Shown here: positions 21,401 to 29,854 of the stretch, piece by piece
How positions within the stretch are numbered: the stretch's first letter is position 1
Layout: each line of letters opens with the position of its first letter
Assembly: GCA_001515955.1 (NCBI GenBank)
Contig: LOES01000225.1
Coordinates: forward strand, 1 to 36,700
Direction: 5' to 3'
DNA length: 36,700 bases
Source: Clostridia bacterium BRH_c25
Lineage (GTDB): Bacteria > Bacillota_A > Clostridia > Lutisporales > Lutisporaceae
Position numbers and translations under genes: made by a program
Notes under the pieces: generated by a model
What the model saw: only the letters and a program-made list of their open reading frames with translations
The model's database searches: none
Told to the model about the DNA's origin: nothing

Positions 21401-24370
21401 ATGAACAATACAAAAGAGCACAGTCCACAGTTTTCCAGGTATCACGATCTAATGAGGTTCCGTGTCCGGGAAATATTGCTTGTCTCAACACCTTACGATG
21501 CTTTTGTCCTGGAAGAGGATGGGCGTCTGTCCGAGCAGATATTCAGTGAGTTTTTGGATTTGAACCTTCAGTTTGCTCCAAGAATAAAAAGGGTATCCTC
21601 TGCGGAGGAAGCTTTTACTACACTGAAAAAGAGGATGTACGACCTGATAATAACCATGCCGCACATCAGTGACATGGATCCCCTTGAATTCGGCAGGCGA
21701 ATTAAGCAGACTTACCGCGGAAAGCCTGTGGTAATGCTGACATATGATACCGTAAGCAATGATATTATTGAAGAGATCAGAAAATCCAGAGTTATCGACA
21801 GGGTCTTTTACTGGTCAGGTGACAGTAAGATATTTCTCGCTATAATCAAGTATGTGGAGGATCGTTTTAATGTGGATCATGACAGCAAGCTGGGGGTTCA
21901 AGGCATATTGGTCATAGATGATTCCCCCTGGTATTACTCCCAATTTCTTCCCATAATCTATACGGAAGTAGTGAAGCAGACCCGCTACCTGATTTCACAC
22001 GCTGTCAATGAGCTTCATCGTAATCTGAGAATGCGGGCAAGGCCCAAAATCCTTCTGGCTGAAACCTATGAAGAGGCAGAGGATATAATAAGGCGTTATC
22101 GCAACAACCTCCTGGGCATCATATCCGATGTAGGGTTTCCCAAAGACGGTAAGCGGAACAAATCCGCAGGCTTTGAACTGGCCTGCCGGATAAAAAAAGA
22201 AATAACCGATCTTCCGGTTCTGCTGCAGTCGGGAGAAGCTTCAAATGCTGAGAAGGCTCGGGAGCTGAATATTGCATTCCTCAGCAAGACTTCGCCCAAT
22301 CTGCTGCTTGAGCTTAGAAGCTTTATACTGAATAACTTCGGCTTTGGCAATTTTGTTTTCAAATATCCTGACGGAACTGTGATTGAATCAGCTTCCGACA
22401 TGACGGATTTTGAGAGGGTGATCCGTTCCATTCCTGAGGAGAGCCTGCTTTATCATTCCAGCTATAATCATTTTTCCCGGTGGTTCAGAGCCAGGACGGA
22501 ATTTGAGATAGCCGATGAGCTTAGGCCTCTCAACAGAGCTGATTTTAAAAATGCTGCAGAATTAAGAGCGGTTATTATTTCTTGCCTGGAAAAATTTCAC
22601 ACCCGCTATCAGAAGGGAGTTATATTGGACTTTGGACATTTAAGAATGGATATTGAGAGCTCCTTTAACAGGCTGGGAAGCGGTTCTCTCGGCGGTAAGG
22701 GAAGGGGAGTCGCATTTTTTAATACCCTGCTTTCAGACACTGATATACAAAACAAATATAAGGACATCAAGATAAAAACACCCCGCTCCTTTGTCATTTG
22801 CAGCGGAATTTTCGAAGAGTTCATGGAAAGCAATAATCTTCAGGAGATGGCTGTCAACTCCAAGGACGAGGAGGCAATAGCCCAGAGGTTTTTAGCTGCG
22901 AAGCTTCCTACGGAAATTGCAGATAATCTGCGTGTACTTGCAGAAATTGCAAATTATCCGCTGGCTGTGCGGTCCTCCAGCATTCTTGAAGACTCTCAGA
23001 TACTGCCTTTTGCCGGTATATATAAAACCTACGTACTGCCCAATAACCACCCTGACCCGGAGATCCGACTGAAGCAGTTGGTTGATGCTATAAAGCTGGT
23101 GTATGCTTCAGTGTTTTCCCAATCTCCCAAACAGTATGCACAAAATGCCGATCTGCGTATTGAAGAAGAGAAAATGGCCATACTTATCCAGCAATTGATC
23201 GGTGAGCGGCACGGGGATGCATTCTATCCCACTTTTTCAGGAGTAGCCCAATCATACAATTTCTATCCGATATCATACATGGAGCCTGGACAGGGTGTTG
23301 TCAGCCTTGCCCTGGGGTTTGGGAGAAAAGTGGTTGAGGGGGGGCAGGTATACAGGTTTTCACCGGCCTATCCCAAGATGCCGCCGCCATATTTGTCACC
23401 GACTGAAATTTTAAGAGGATCCCAGAGTGAGTTTTATGCCCTTGACCTGAATTTCTCAGCGGAACAGCTTACAACAGATGACAGGTGCACCTACAAGGAG
23501 TTTGGCTTGAAGCGGGCTGAGTCGGACGGTGTCCTTCCATACATTGCAAGCACTTACTCGGCGCAAGACGATGTAATAAATGATACCATTATGGGAAAAG
23601 GCCCCAAGGTTATAACCTTTGCACCCATATTGAAATATAATCTTATACCCCTGGCTGATATACTGAAGGATCTTTTTCAATTGAACAAGCATGCATTCGG
23701 TTCAGATGTGGAAATAGAATTTGCCGTGAATATTCCATTGGATAGAAGCAAGAAGGCAGAGTTTTATCTTCTGCAGATACGTCCTCTGGTGGTGGGGAAA
23801 GAGTCTGAAGAGGTCAAGATAGGCAAGTATACAGAGAAAGACTTGATCGCCGGAAGCCGTCATACCATAGGGAACGGCAATTACCAGAATATATACGATA
23901 TCATATATATTGACAAAAATAGCTTTGAAATCACCAAAACAAACAAGATCGCTTCAGAAATAGATATTCTGAACAAGCAGCTTTACAATGAAAGCCGGAA
24001 GTGCATCATTATAGGCTTCGGACGTTTGGGCACATCCGATCCCAGTCTGGGAATACCCATGACATGGTCGCAAATGTCCCAGGCAAAGGTGGTTGTTGAA
24101 GCGGATCTGGATATTCTGGCAGTGGAGCCATCCCTGGGAAGCCATTTCCACCACAATCTGACATCCTTGAAAATGGGATACCTGCACATCGGCACCAAAT
24201 ACGGCAATGGAGAATTTGTGGATTGGGATTGGCTGGATAAAGTACCGGTGCACAACCAAACCGAACACGTCAAGCTTATCCGGTCTGACAAACCCTTCCA
24301 GGTTAAAATTGACGGAAGAAGCCGTACAGGGGTAATATTGAGGCCCAATCAGGGAGGCGAAGCAAATTAA
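21401..24370 (+). CDS. two receiver domains fused to a PEP-synthase-type ATP-binding domain
   Basis: This 989-residue fusion has three regions. Residues 23-155 look like a receiver domain that lost its phosphoacceptor: M86 stands where LIIT is normally followed by Asp. Residues 167-312 form a second, intact receiver: acid pair D173/D174, phosphoacceptor D243 in ISDVGFP, and K296 in FLSK. An inserted helix (about 190-212) splits this receiver. Residues 400-820 match the N-terminal nucleotide-binding domain of PEP synthase/PPDK (GSGSLGGKGRG at 427-437; VRSSSILEDS and FAGIYKTY at 523-544; LLQIRPLVV). The C-terminal 150 residues end with a GSHFHHN segment where the phosphohistidine domain would be. 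The PEP/pyruvate barrel is missing, so it is not a complete synthase. A signalling phosphotransferase is likelier. Confidence 0.8.
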   Translation: MNNTKEHSPQFSRYHDLMRFRVREILLVSTPYDAFVLEEDGRLSEQIFSEFLDLNLQFAPRIKRVSSAEEAFTTLKKRMYDLIITMPHISDMDPLEFGRRIKQTYRGKPVVMLTYDTVSNDIIEEIRKSRVIDRVFYWSGDSKIFLAIIKYVEDRFNVDHDSKLGVQGILVIDDSPWYYSQFLPIIYTEVVKQTRYLISHAVNELHRNLRMRARPKILLAETYEEAEDIIRRYRNNLLGIISDVGFPKDGKRNKSAGFELACRIKKEITDLPVLLQSGEASNAEKARELNIAFLSKTSPNLLLELRSFILNNFGFGNFVFKYPDGTVIESASDMTDFERVIRSIPEESLLYHSSYNHFSRWFRARTEFEIADELRPLNRADFKNAAELRAVIISCLEKFHTRYQKGVILDFGHLRMDIESSFNRLGSGSLGGKGRGVAFFNTLLSDTDIQNKYKDIKIKTPRSFVICSGIFEEFMESNNLQEMAVNSKDEEAIAQRFLAAKLPTEIADNLRVLAEIANYPLAVRSSSILEDSQILPFAGIYKTYVLPNNHPDPEIRLKQLVDAIKLVYASVFSQSPKQYAQNADLRIEEEKMAILIQQLIGERHGDAFYPTFSGVAQSYNFYPISYMEPGQGVVSLALGFGRKVVEGGQVYRFSPAYPKMPPPYLSPTEILRGSQSEFYALDLNFSAEQLTTDDRCTYKEFGLKRAESDGVLPYIASTYSAQDDVINDTIMGKGPKVITFAPILKYNLIPLADILKDLFQLNKHAFGSDVEIEFAVNIPLDRSKKAEFYLLQIRPLVVGKESEEVKIGKYTEKDLIAGSRHTIGNGNYQNIYDIIYIDKNSFEITKTNKIASEIDILNKQLYNESRKCIIIGFGRLGTSDPSLGIPMTWSQMSQAKVVVEADLDILAVEPSLGSHFHHNLTSLKMGYLHIGTKYGNGEFVDWDWLDKVPVHNQTEHVKLIRSDKPFQVKIDGRSRTGVILRPNQGGEAN

Positions 24371-24918
24371 TTTTCGCCCAACATTGTCCCTAATTTGTAG
24401 GCCCGCTCCATCAAAGGTGTGTTCATAGCTATCTCACCCTTTTTGTGTGCGCTGCCGTGCAATATGTCCAGAATCTCAGCCTGTTTGTACCGGTACTCAT
24501 CCTGAAGAGTGTGAATTGCATTTATAGCACCAGAGACATATTCATCCACATCACCATAGGTCAAAAGGATACCGACGCGCTTTCCTTTCAATGCACTGGG
24601 GATGGCGTAGCACCTGTCCATAAACAGCTTGAGCTGTGCTGAAACGCTGAACATGTATATAGGGCTGGCAAGTAACAGGGCATCCGCTTCTTTTATTCTG
24701 GAATAAATCAAATTCATGTCGTCTTTAATGATGCATTGCTCCAAATCATTTCTCCTGCAATAATCGCATGCCTGGCATGGACTTATTTTCATGCCGTTTA
24801 AATAAAAAATTTCATAAGAGCCCCCGGCGGATAGGATTCCATCAATGACTTTGTTTGCTAATGTTGCACTATTGCCGTTTTTCCTTGGGCTTCCAAGGAT
24901 AACCACCGTCTTTTTCAA
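24367..24918 (-). CDS. NADPH-dependent FMN reductase / flavodoxin-fold iron-sulfur flavoprotein
   Basis: This 183-residue protein has a flavodoxin fold. The FMN phosphate loop is GSPRKNGNSATLA (about 9-21). CQACDYCRR, with a later Cys in EQCIIKDDM (about 48-63), is the compact cysteine motif of iron-sulfur flavoproteins. ASPIYMFSVSAQLKLFMDRC matches the second flavin-contacting block. It likely carries electrons between NAD(P)H or ferredoxin and a small acceptor. Its TAA overlaps the TAA of the convergent PEP-synthase-like gene (24367-24370). It is second in an operon behind the TetR gene and would be controlled by it. Confidence 0.85.
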   Translation of the reverse strand: MKKTVVILGSPRKNGNSATLANKVIDGILSAGGSYEIFYLNGMKISPCQACDYCRRNDLEQCIIKDDMNLIYSRIKEADALLLASPIYMFSVSAQLKLFMDRCYAIPSALKGKRVGILLTYGDVDEYVSGAINAIHTLQDEYRYKQAEILDILHGSAHKKGEIAMNTPLMERAYKLGTMLGEN

Positions 24919-24962
24919 GTCCGTTTTCTCTCCTTTCCTTCAAATTCAAAGCTTGAGCCAAA

Positions 24963-25556
24963 CTAATATGAAAGCTTTTCCTCTATCATCCTGGATATTA
25001 ACTCCAGATAATCACCGGGATAGGCAATTGTATTATGTACTATAAGAACGGCAAAGCCGTGTATCAAGCTCCATAGAGAAAGGATCTCCCTTGCCCAATG
25101 TTTCTCATCCATGCCGATAGAAGCAAGATATTCCATGGCGCATTTTCTGGCAATATTGAAAGGATGACCCTGACCAAGAATAAAGGTATCCTCTGTAATT
25201 AAAATCGGATGATGGTGATCGGTCAAAAATATAAATTTAAAATAATCCGGATTTTCAACCATGAATTTTACGTATTGCTTCCCCATTTCCAATACTCTGG
25301 CTTTCGGATCGTCGGAGAATTCTTGCATGACACCCTCAAGCATATACGTGAAATTTTTCGTTACATCCGCAGTAATCGCTTCTATAAGTGCCTCCTTACT
25401 GCTGAAATGCTTATAGGGGGCAGCATGACTTACATTGCACAGGGCGGCTACTTTCCGGAGAGAAAACCCTTCGTGTCCTTCCTTGTTCAGCAGGTATAAG
25501 CCCTTTTTCAATAACTCCGTTTTCAAATCGCCGTGGTGATATTTTTCTTTGGTCAA
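24963..25556 (-). CDS. TetR-family transcriptional regulator
   Basis: This 197-residue protein has a TetR N-terminal helix-turn-helix (residues about 8-55; GFSLRKVAALCNVSHAAPYKHFSSKEALIEAI) and a long helical ligand domain ending in SLIHGFAVLIV. The best start is TTG at 25556, eight bases after AAAGGGGTG; the GTG at 25565 overlaps that ribosome binding site. It is divergent from the EFR1 gene, with two near-identical palindromes in between, and is followed 44 bases later by the flavodoxin-fold gene. Autoregulation and control of both neighbours is the simplest model. The ligand is unknown. Confidence 0.87.
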   Translation of the reverse strand: MTKEKYHHGDLKTELLKKGLYLLNKEGHEGFSLRKVAALCNVSHAAPYKHFSSKEALIEAITADVTKNFTYMLEGVMQEFSDDPKARVLEMGKQYVKFMVENPDYFKFIFLTDHHHPILITEDTFILGQGHPFNIARKCAMEYLASIGMDEKHWAREILSLWSLIHGFAVLIVHNTIAYPGDYLELISRMIEEKLSY

Positions 25557-25612
25557 TAATAACACCCCTTTATAATTATGTGACTTATAATAATAAAATC
25601 ATATCATAGTAT

Positions 25613-25642
25613 GTTGACAGTGTAAACATTAAGTTGTATAAT
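25613..25642 (+). promoter_or_regulatory. consensus sigma-A promoter overlapped by TetR operator 1
   Basis: TTGACA (25614-25619) and TATAAT (25637-25642) are both perfect and 17 bases apart. The -35 is embedded in GTTGACAGTGTAAAC (25613-25627), an inverted repeat of the form GTTnACAnTGTnAAC. Binding there would block RNA polymerase from the EFR1 gene. Confidence 0.8.
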
Positions 25643-25650
25643 TCAATTAA

Positions 25651-25665
25651 GTTGACGGTGTAAAC
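25651..25665. promoter_or_regulatory. TetR operator 2
   Basis: GTTGACGGTGTAAAC repeats operator 1 with one change (A to G at 25657). It lies 38 bp further on, between the -10 box and the start codon at 25704, a position suited to a roadblock or loop with operator 1. Confidence 0.7.
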
Positions 25666-25703
25666 ATTACAAATAGAAACAATAATAATTTGGGGGAATT
25701 TGT

Positions 25704-26495
25704 ATGAGTACAACTATTTTTTACTTTTCGGGCAGGGGAAATGCCCTGAATGCTGCACGGATGATCGCAAAAAAGCTGGGGGATGCCAAGCTTGTGCATA
25801 TCTCCGCAGCATTAGAGGAAAAGCCGGACTTTTCTGCAGAACGCATAGGTTTTGTATTTCCGGTAATATGCTTGGGAATACCGGGTATTATATCCAGGTT
25901 TATACGCAGTATGGAGGTGGAGGACAAAAACAAATATATCTTCGCCGCTGTAACAACAGGAGGCATGCCTGCGGGAACATTGCTGCAGCTGCAGGGCAGA
26001 TTGAAAAAGAAGGGCTTGAAGCTTTCGGCAGGTTATTACCTGCTGGCAAACGGAACGCAGCAAGCATGGGACGAATGGCATCAAAAAACCGATGAGCTTG
26101 CGTCTGCTGTTATTGAAAAGGGACAGAATGAAATCAATAAGGTGAAGTTCATGGACCGCTATATCCTGACTGGAACTGCAAACAAGCTGGCGGCGAGGCT
26201 TGTTCCCAATTACGATAAAAAATTCTTTACAGATGAGAACTGCGACGGGTGCGGTATCTGCCGGAAGGTATGTCCTGTAAAGAATATTGAGATAAAGGAA
26301 GGAAAGCCTGCCTGGCTGCATAAGTGCGAGCAGTGCGGTGCGTGCTTCAACTGGTGTCCCAAGAAAGCCCTGCATGGAAAGAATCTGGCTGCCAGGACTT
26401 ATCATCTGAACCCTTATGTGGAATTGGAGGATTTTATGGTATGTGCTGCTGCAAAAAGGATTGGCGCTCAAAGTCCATGCAATATATCCTGCTGA
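25704..26495 (+). CDS. EFR1-family flavodoxin/ferredoxin fusion protein
   Basis: This 263-residue protein begins with a flavodoxin-like domain (STTIFYFSGRGNALNAARMIAKKL at 2-25; VFPVICLGIPGIISRFI at 50-66; AAVTTGGMPAGT). It ends with a two-cluster ferredoxin (CDGCGICRKVCPVKNI near 174, CEQCGACFNWCPKKAL near 200). This is the EFR1 arrangement, of unknown physiological partner, common in anaerobes. The ATG follows GGGG. It has a consensus promoter under TetR operators and is the divergent partner of the TetR/flavoprotein operon, so the three genes probably form a redox-stress or xenobiotic response unit (inference). A bidirectional terminator follows. Confidence 0.9.
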   Translation: MSTTIFYFSGRGNALNAARMIAKKLGDAKLVHISAALEEKPDFSAERIGFVFPVICLGIPGIISRFIRSMEVEDKNKYIFAAVTTGGMPAGTLLQLQGRLKKKGLKLSAGYYLLANGTQQAWDEWHQKTDELASAVIEKGQNEINKVKFMDRYILTGTANKLAARLVPNYDKKFFTDENCDGCGICRKVCPVKNIEIKEGKPAWLHKCEQCGACFNWCPKKALHGKNLAARTYHLNPYVELEDFMVCAAAKRIGAQSPCNISC

Positions 26496-26544
26496 CAAGT
26501 TGACAGACTGACACTAATCAAGACAATATGGAAAATTTGGGACA

Positions 26545-26571
26545 GGGGGATAACTCGGTGAATTATCCCCC
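26545..26571. terminator. bidirectional terminator
   Basis: GGGGGATAA (26545-26553) pairs perfectly with TTATCCCCC (26563-26571) and is followed by ATTAATTTT. On the other strand it is followed by TGTCCCAAATTTT. It separates the EFR1 gene from the convergent polyamine synthase gene. Confidence 0.8.
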
Positions 26572-26579
26572 ATTAATTT

Positions 26580-27779
26580 TCATACTCTATTCTTTTCAAT
26601 AAGTTGAAATGTTTGACTTTGACACTTGGAGCAGCCTTTTCCCTTCAATTCTTCAATAGTTTTAAATTTCTCCAAGATACCAACTTTTATAATTTCACCA
26701 CACTCTTTGCAGCTATAGGAACGCAGGGTTTTGTTCAGTTCTCCGGTATAAATCGGCCCCGTATGGAAGGTCTCCATTGAGGTTTTACTTGTGCTGGTGG
26801 TTTTAAGTATGATCATTTGTCCAATGTTTCCGATTATTCCTGCCCCCTCATAGGTATTAAAGGTATTTAGTATTTCTGAGACGACAAGGTTCTTTTTCAT
26901 AAAGTTTTTTTGCATATCAAGGTCAAAATTTGGTGATTTGTGAGCATATGATAGAAAAATTGGATGGCCGCTTCCGCTTTTTAAAGCCTCAACTCCCCTT
27001 GAAAGAAATAGGTTCATCCCCTGAAGGGTATAGGGAGGATCAGTAAAAAAACAATCGAACTGTGCTTTTGAATCCTTCGGTAATGGTTGCCTGAAATCTT
27101 TATATTCACAATTAATGGGCAATCCTTCTTCTTTGGTCACATTGCTTATATAAACAAGAATTCTTTTATCAATATCCATTACATGAATTTTAGTTTTGCA
27201 TAGGCTCATGTCCCCAAATAGTTTTTTCAGCAGAAATCCAAGAGCTACACTTACAAGATCATCATCTCCTACACATAGGATTTTCTTCCCTATAAGTTCT
27301 GAGTGCTTAAGACATAAAATCGCTCTTCTTACAGCCGTATCCAGAGTACATTTTGATTGATCTATGGTAACATCAGCTGGAGGCCGATTTACGAATATTT
27401 CACTCAATAGCTTCTTGATTTCCAAAATCTCTTCCCATTCCTTCCAGGGGTCTAATAACAATTTGTTATATAGATTTTGATTTAGCCCATTAAAGCCTAA
27501 CTCACCTTCTATATAATCCTTTCCTTTTGGAGTAAGTCTGACTCCACTGTCTTGGAGCAGCAGTCCGCATTTAATAAATTCCTTTTTTATAGCTGTAACT
27601 ATAGGTATAGGCAGCACATTATTTCTGGCCAATTCCTTATTAGAAATGCCTTCTTTGAAGTATACATTGAGTAATATATTTTCAATAGCCTTTATACCTT
27701 CTTCTACACTGACATTTTCATTTATTTGATTGAGGTAATTGCGGGCTGCCTCATTTTTATTCACATTATTCAATTTCAA
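26580..27779 (-). CDS. BpsA-like branched-chain polyamine synthase, N4-bis(aminopropyl)spermidine synthase family
   Basis: This 399-residue protein has an N-terminal winged-helix-like region (about 25-95) and a Rossmann aminopropyltransferase domain (about 160-335). The domain carries the family motifs GDDDLVS (171-177), MDIDKRIL and DPPYT (247-251). A C-terminal zinc ribbon holds C357, C360, C383 and C386. Characterised relatives, mostly from hyperthermophilic archaea and thermophilic bacteria, add aminopropyl groups from decarboxylated SAM to spermidine to give branched polyamines. The extra zinc ribbon and winged helix are unusual additions to the catalytic core. The gene is alone in its orientation. 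Its leader contains a degenerate tandem repeat. Confidence 0.78.
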   Translation of the reverse strand: MKLNNVNKNEAARNYLNQINENVSVEEGIKAIENILLNVYFKEGISNKELARNNVLPIPIVTAIKKEFIKCGLLLQDSGVRLTPKGKDYIEGELGFNGLNQNLYNKLLLDPWKEWEEILEIKKLLSEIFVNRPPADVTIDQSKCTLDTAVRRAILCLKHSELIGKKILCVGDDDLVSVALGFLLKKLFGDMSLCKTKIHVMDIDKRILVYISNVTKEEGLPINCEYKDFRQPLPKDSKAQFDCFFTDPPYTLQGMNLFLSRGVEALKSGSGHPIFLSYAHKSPNFDLDMQKNFMKKNLVVSEILNTFNTYEGAGIIGNIGQMIILKTTSTSKTSMETFHTGPIYTGELNKTLRSYSCKECGEIIKVGILEKFKTIEELKGKGCSKCQSQTFQLIEKNRV

Positions 27780-27799
27780 ATTCCTCCATATCTTTTATA

Positions 27800-27975
27800 T
27801 AAAATTTCCCTGAAATGCGATTCCAGAATATTTATTTGCGGTATATGCCAGTGCAAAGAAAAAAGCCATAGCAACGTAAAGTCACTATGGCCTTTTATAG
27901 CTTGTAATATATACCCAAATAGGATTTTATGAAAAAAATATTCCAGTATATCTATTTTGGGTATAAAAATACCGT
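27800..27975 (-). repeat. degenerate direct repeat and hairpin in the polyamine synthase leader
   Basis: On the minus strand a block of about 45 bases containing AAATAnATATnCTGGAAT occurs at about 27790-27850 and again at about 27920-27975. Between the copies is a hairpin, GCCATAG (27865-27871) with CTATGGC, with a T-rich flank. It may be a duplicated promoter or leader. No known riboswitch fold is recognisable. Confidence 0.4.
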
Positions 27976-27988
27976 GCGAAAGCACGGT
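27971..27988. terminator. GAAA-tetraloop hairpin
   Basis: ACCGTGC (27971-27977) and GCACGGT (27982-27988) enclose the stable tetraloop GAAA. On the minus strand ATTTTTATAC follows, so it could end transcripts coming from the decayed gene to its right. Confidence 0.5.
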
Positions 27989-28114
27989 GTACTAACTAAT
28001 ATGCAAAGGTTAATGCTATCCGTGTTCTTAACTAGTTCATAAAAAGCTCACTAAAAACAGACCAAATCATAATTGGTCAAATCGCTTTCTATGAAGCAAC
28101 TATGCAGTTGGTTA

Positions 28115-28560
28115 GTTAAGAACAACCGAGCTCATATACTTCTCCCTGTTTGAAGATTTATTTGTTTTCAATTTTGATTCTAACATATGCAAGGATTTAT
28201 CGTCAATAGATATAATGGGATGATAGCATTTCACAGTATCAGATAATAATCCACCAATCAAAAAAGGCAAAAAAAGTATATTACTTTGCTTTTGACAAGG
28301 ATCAAGCTGTGAATACTATTCAGCAGCAGCAGACTTGATAAATCCGGCGATGATGTAACAGCGATACAGGGAATACCTCTGTAGGCAAACATTGTAACGT
28401 AAGCTGAAGGAACAGAAAAGTTACCATCTTCAAACATAGGGAAAGGATCAAGTCCACAGGCAGGGTTTTTACCAGTGACAGCAATAATAGCTTTGGGTTT
28501 CGTTAGAGCAAAATTGGGTACCGTCAAGTATTTTGAAGTATTGACATTCATATGATGATA
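28115..28560 (-). pseudogene. decayed gene fragment, M28-peptidase-like (PA-domain) similarity
   Basis: Translated on the minus strand, 28560-28300 gives protein-like text containing LDPFPMFEDGNFSVPSAYV. This resembles the segment in the protease-associated domain of clostridial M28 peptidases. A second frame over 28258-28115 continues with LIGGLLSDTVKCYHPIIS and ends in VVLN then stop. No single frame covers both parts, there is no start with a ribosome binding site, and the GntR promoter lies over the 5' end. The ends coincide with a 12-bp inverted repeat (28023-28034 and 28113-28124). The family assignment is from memory of the motif and is weak. Confidence 0.35.
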
Positions 28561-28592
28561 GGCTATGATGTGCTTATAGTGCATACACACTA
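28541..28592 (+). promoter_or_regulatory. sigma-A promoter and operator of the YtrA-type operon
   Basis: TTGACA (28541-28546) and TATGAT (28564-28569) are 17 bases apart. TAGTGcatacaCACTA (28577-28592), a 5-bp-arm palindrome, begins seven bases after the -10 and covers the start site, fitting autorepression by the GntR protein encoded at 28611. Confidence 0.72.
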
Positions 28593-28610
28593 ATCGGATG
28601 TGGAGGTGAT

Positions 28611-28991
28611 ATGATATTGAATATAATCATTGTAAATTCTGCGGAAGTGCCTATTTACGAGCAGATTATGAACCAAATTAAATCCGCTATCCTGTCTGGC
28701 GAATTAAAAGAGGGGGATGTTTTACCGTCTGTTAGGGGCTTGGCAAAGGATTTGAATGTTAGCGTTATTACTACAAGGAAAGCATATGAGGGCTTGGAAG
28801 CAGAAGGATTTACCATCAATATGATGGGAAAAGGTTCTTTTGTTGCGCCGCAGAATATGGAGCTTTTACGGGAAACCCGGTTGGTGGAAATTGAGAAAAA
28901 GCTTACGGATATTATTGAGTATGCAAAGCCTGTTGGAATTTTAGGCGAGGATTTGAAAAAAATTATAGATGAGTTAAGCGGGGAGGAATAA
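28611..28991 (+). CDS. GntR-family (YtrA subfamily) transcriptional regulator
   Basis: This 126-residue protein has an N-terminal GntR winged helix (PIYEQIMNQIKSAILSGELKEGDVLPSVRGLAKDLNVS) and a C-terminal helical tail of about 45 residues, which defines the short YtrA group. These proteins usually repress the ABC transporter operon they head, often in response to cell-envelope stress or antibiotics. The ATG follows GGAGGTGAT. It lies directly upstream of an ABC ATPase and permease, two bases from the ATPase start. The palindrome in its own promoter fits negative autoregulation. Confidence 0.9.
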   Translation: MILNIIIVNSAEVPIYEQIMNQIKSAILSGELKEGDVLPSVRGLAKDLNVSVITTRKAYEGLEAEGFTINMMGKGSFVAPQNMELLRETRLVEIEKKLTDIIEYAKPVGILGEDLKKIIDELSGEE

Positions 28992-28993
28992 GA

Positions 28994-29854
28994 TTGGATA
29001 TGGTTTTGGAAATTCACAACCTATGTAAAAACTATGATGATTTCAGTTTGCGGAATATAAATATGTCGCTAGAAAAGGGAACGCTGACTGGCTTCATAGG
29101 GCCTAATGGCGCAGGAAAAACGACAACCATTAAAAGCATACTGAACATTATCAAACCGGATGATGGAAAAATCACGGTTTTGGGTATGGATAGCGTTACC
29201 AATGATTTAGAAATAAAATCAAAGCTAGGCATTGTTCTTGATGACGGTCATTTTTACGAAGATTTGACCTTGAGAAAAATGAAAAGTCTGATTGCTCCCA
29301 TGTACCCTACATGGAACGATAATGCGTATCAGTTCTATATGAAAAAATTTGAATTAGCGGAGAGTAAAAAGATTAAGGATTTGTCCAGGGGCATGAGAAT
29401 GAAATACGCGCTTGTGTTTGCCCTTTCGCATGGCGCTGACCTTTTTATTCTGGATGAGCCTACGTCCGGCCTTGATCCTTTGGTGAGAAGTGAACTGGTA
29501 GAAATACTCAAAGACATTGTGTTTGAGGATAATAAAACTGTTTTGATGTCAACGCATATCACTTCCGATCTTGACAAAATAGCTGACTATTTGTTTTTCA
29601 TATTTGACGGTGAAATTATCCTGCAAGGGCAAAAGGACGAAATAAAAGATCAACACGCCATTGTAAAAGGCGATACTGCAGCATTATTGCCAGATTATGA
29701 AAATCACTTTGTCGGTATAAACAAATCCGCTTACGGTTTTGAAGGACTGACGGATAACAAAGCAGCACTCAAAAAGGTACTACCGGACAAAACAGCTTAT
29801 GAAGTCCCCTCGATAGAGGATATAATGCTCTACTATACAAGGAGGCACAAATAA
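28994..29854 (+). CDS. ABC transporter ATP-binding protein
   Basis: This 286-residue ATPase shows Walker A GPNGAGKTT (about 36-44), the signature region DLSRGMRMKYAL, Walker B LFILDEPTSGLD and the switch His in MSTHITSDLD. The C-terminal extension of about 70 residues is typical of YtrB/BcrA-type exporters. The start is TTG at 28994, six bases after GGGGAGGA; an ATG two codons later is possible. The stop overlaps the permease start by one base (TAATG). It should power export or resistance together with the permease. Confidence 0.92.
   Translation: MDMVLEIHNLCKNYDDFSLRNINMSLEKGTLTGFIGPNGAGKTTTIKSILNIIKPDDGKITVLGMDSVTNDLEIKSKLGIVLDDGHFYEDLTLRKMKSLIAPMYPTWNDNAYQFYMKKFELAESKKIKDLSRGMRMKYALVFALSHGADLFILDEPTSGLDPLVRSELVEILKDIVFEDNKTVLMSTHITSDLDKIADYLFFIFDGEIILQGQKDEIKDQHAIVKGDTAALLPDYENHFVGINKSAYGFEGLTDNKAALKKVLPDKTAYEVPSIEDIMLYYTRRHK

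Noticed and set aside
25812..26498. 228-codon minus-strand frame
   Set aside because: It is antisense to the EFR1 gene, whose flavodoxin and ferredoxin motifs are certain.
28258..28590. 110-codon minus-strand frame as an intact gene
   Set aside because: It has no ribosome binding site, its 5' part overlaps a strong + strand promoter and operator, and the similarity breaks off. It is treated as part of a decayed gene.
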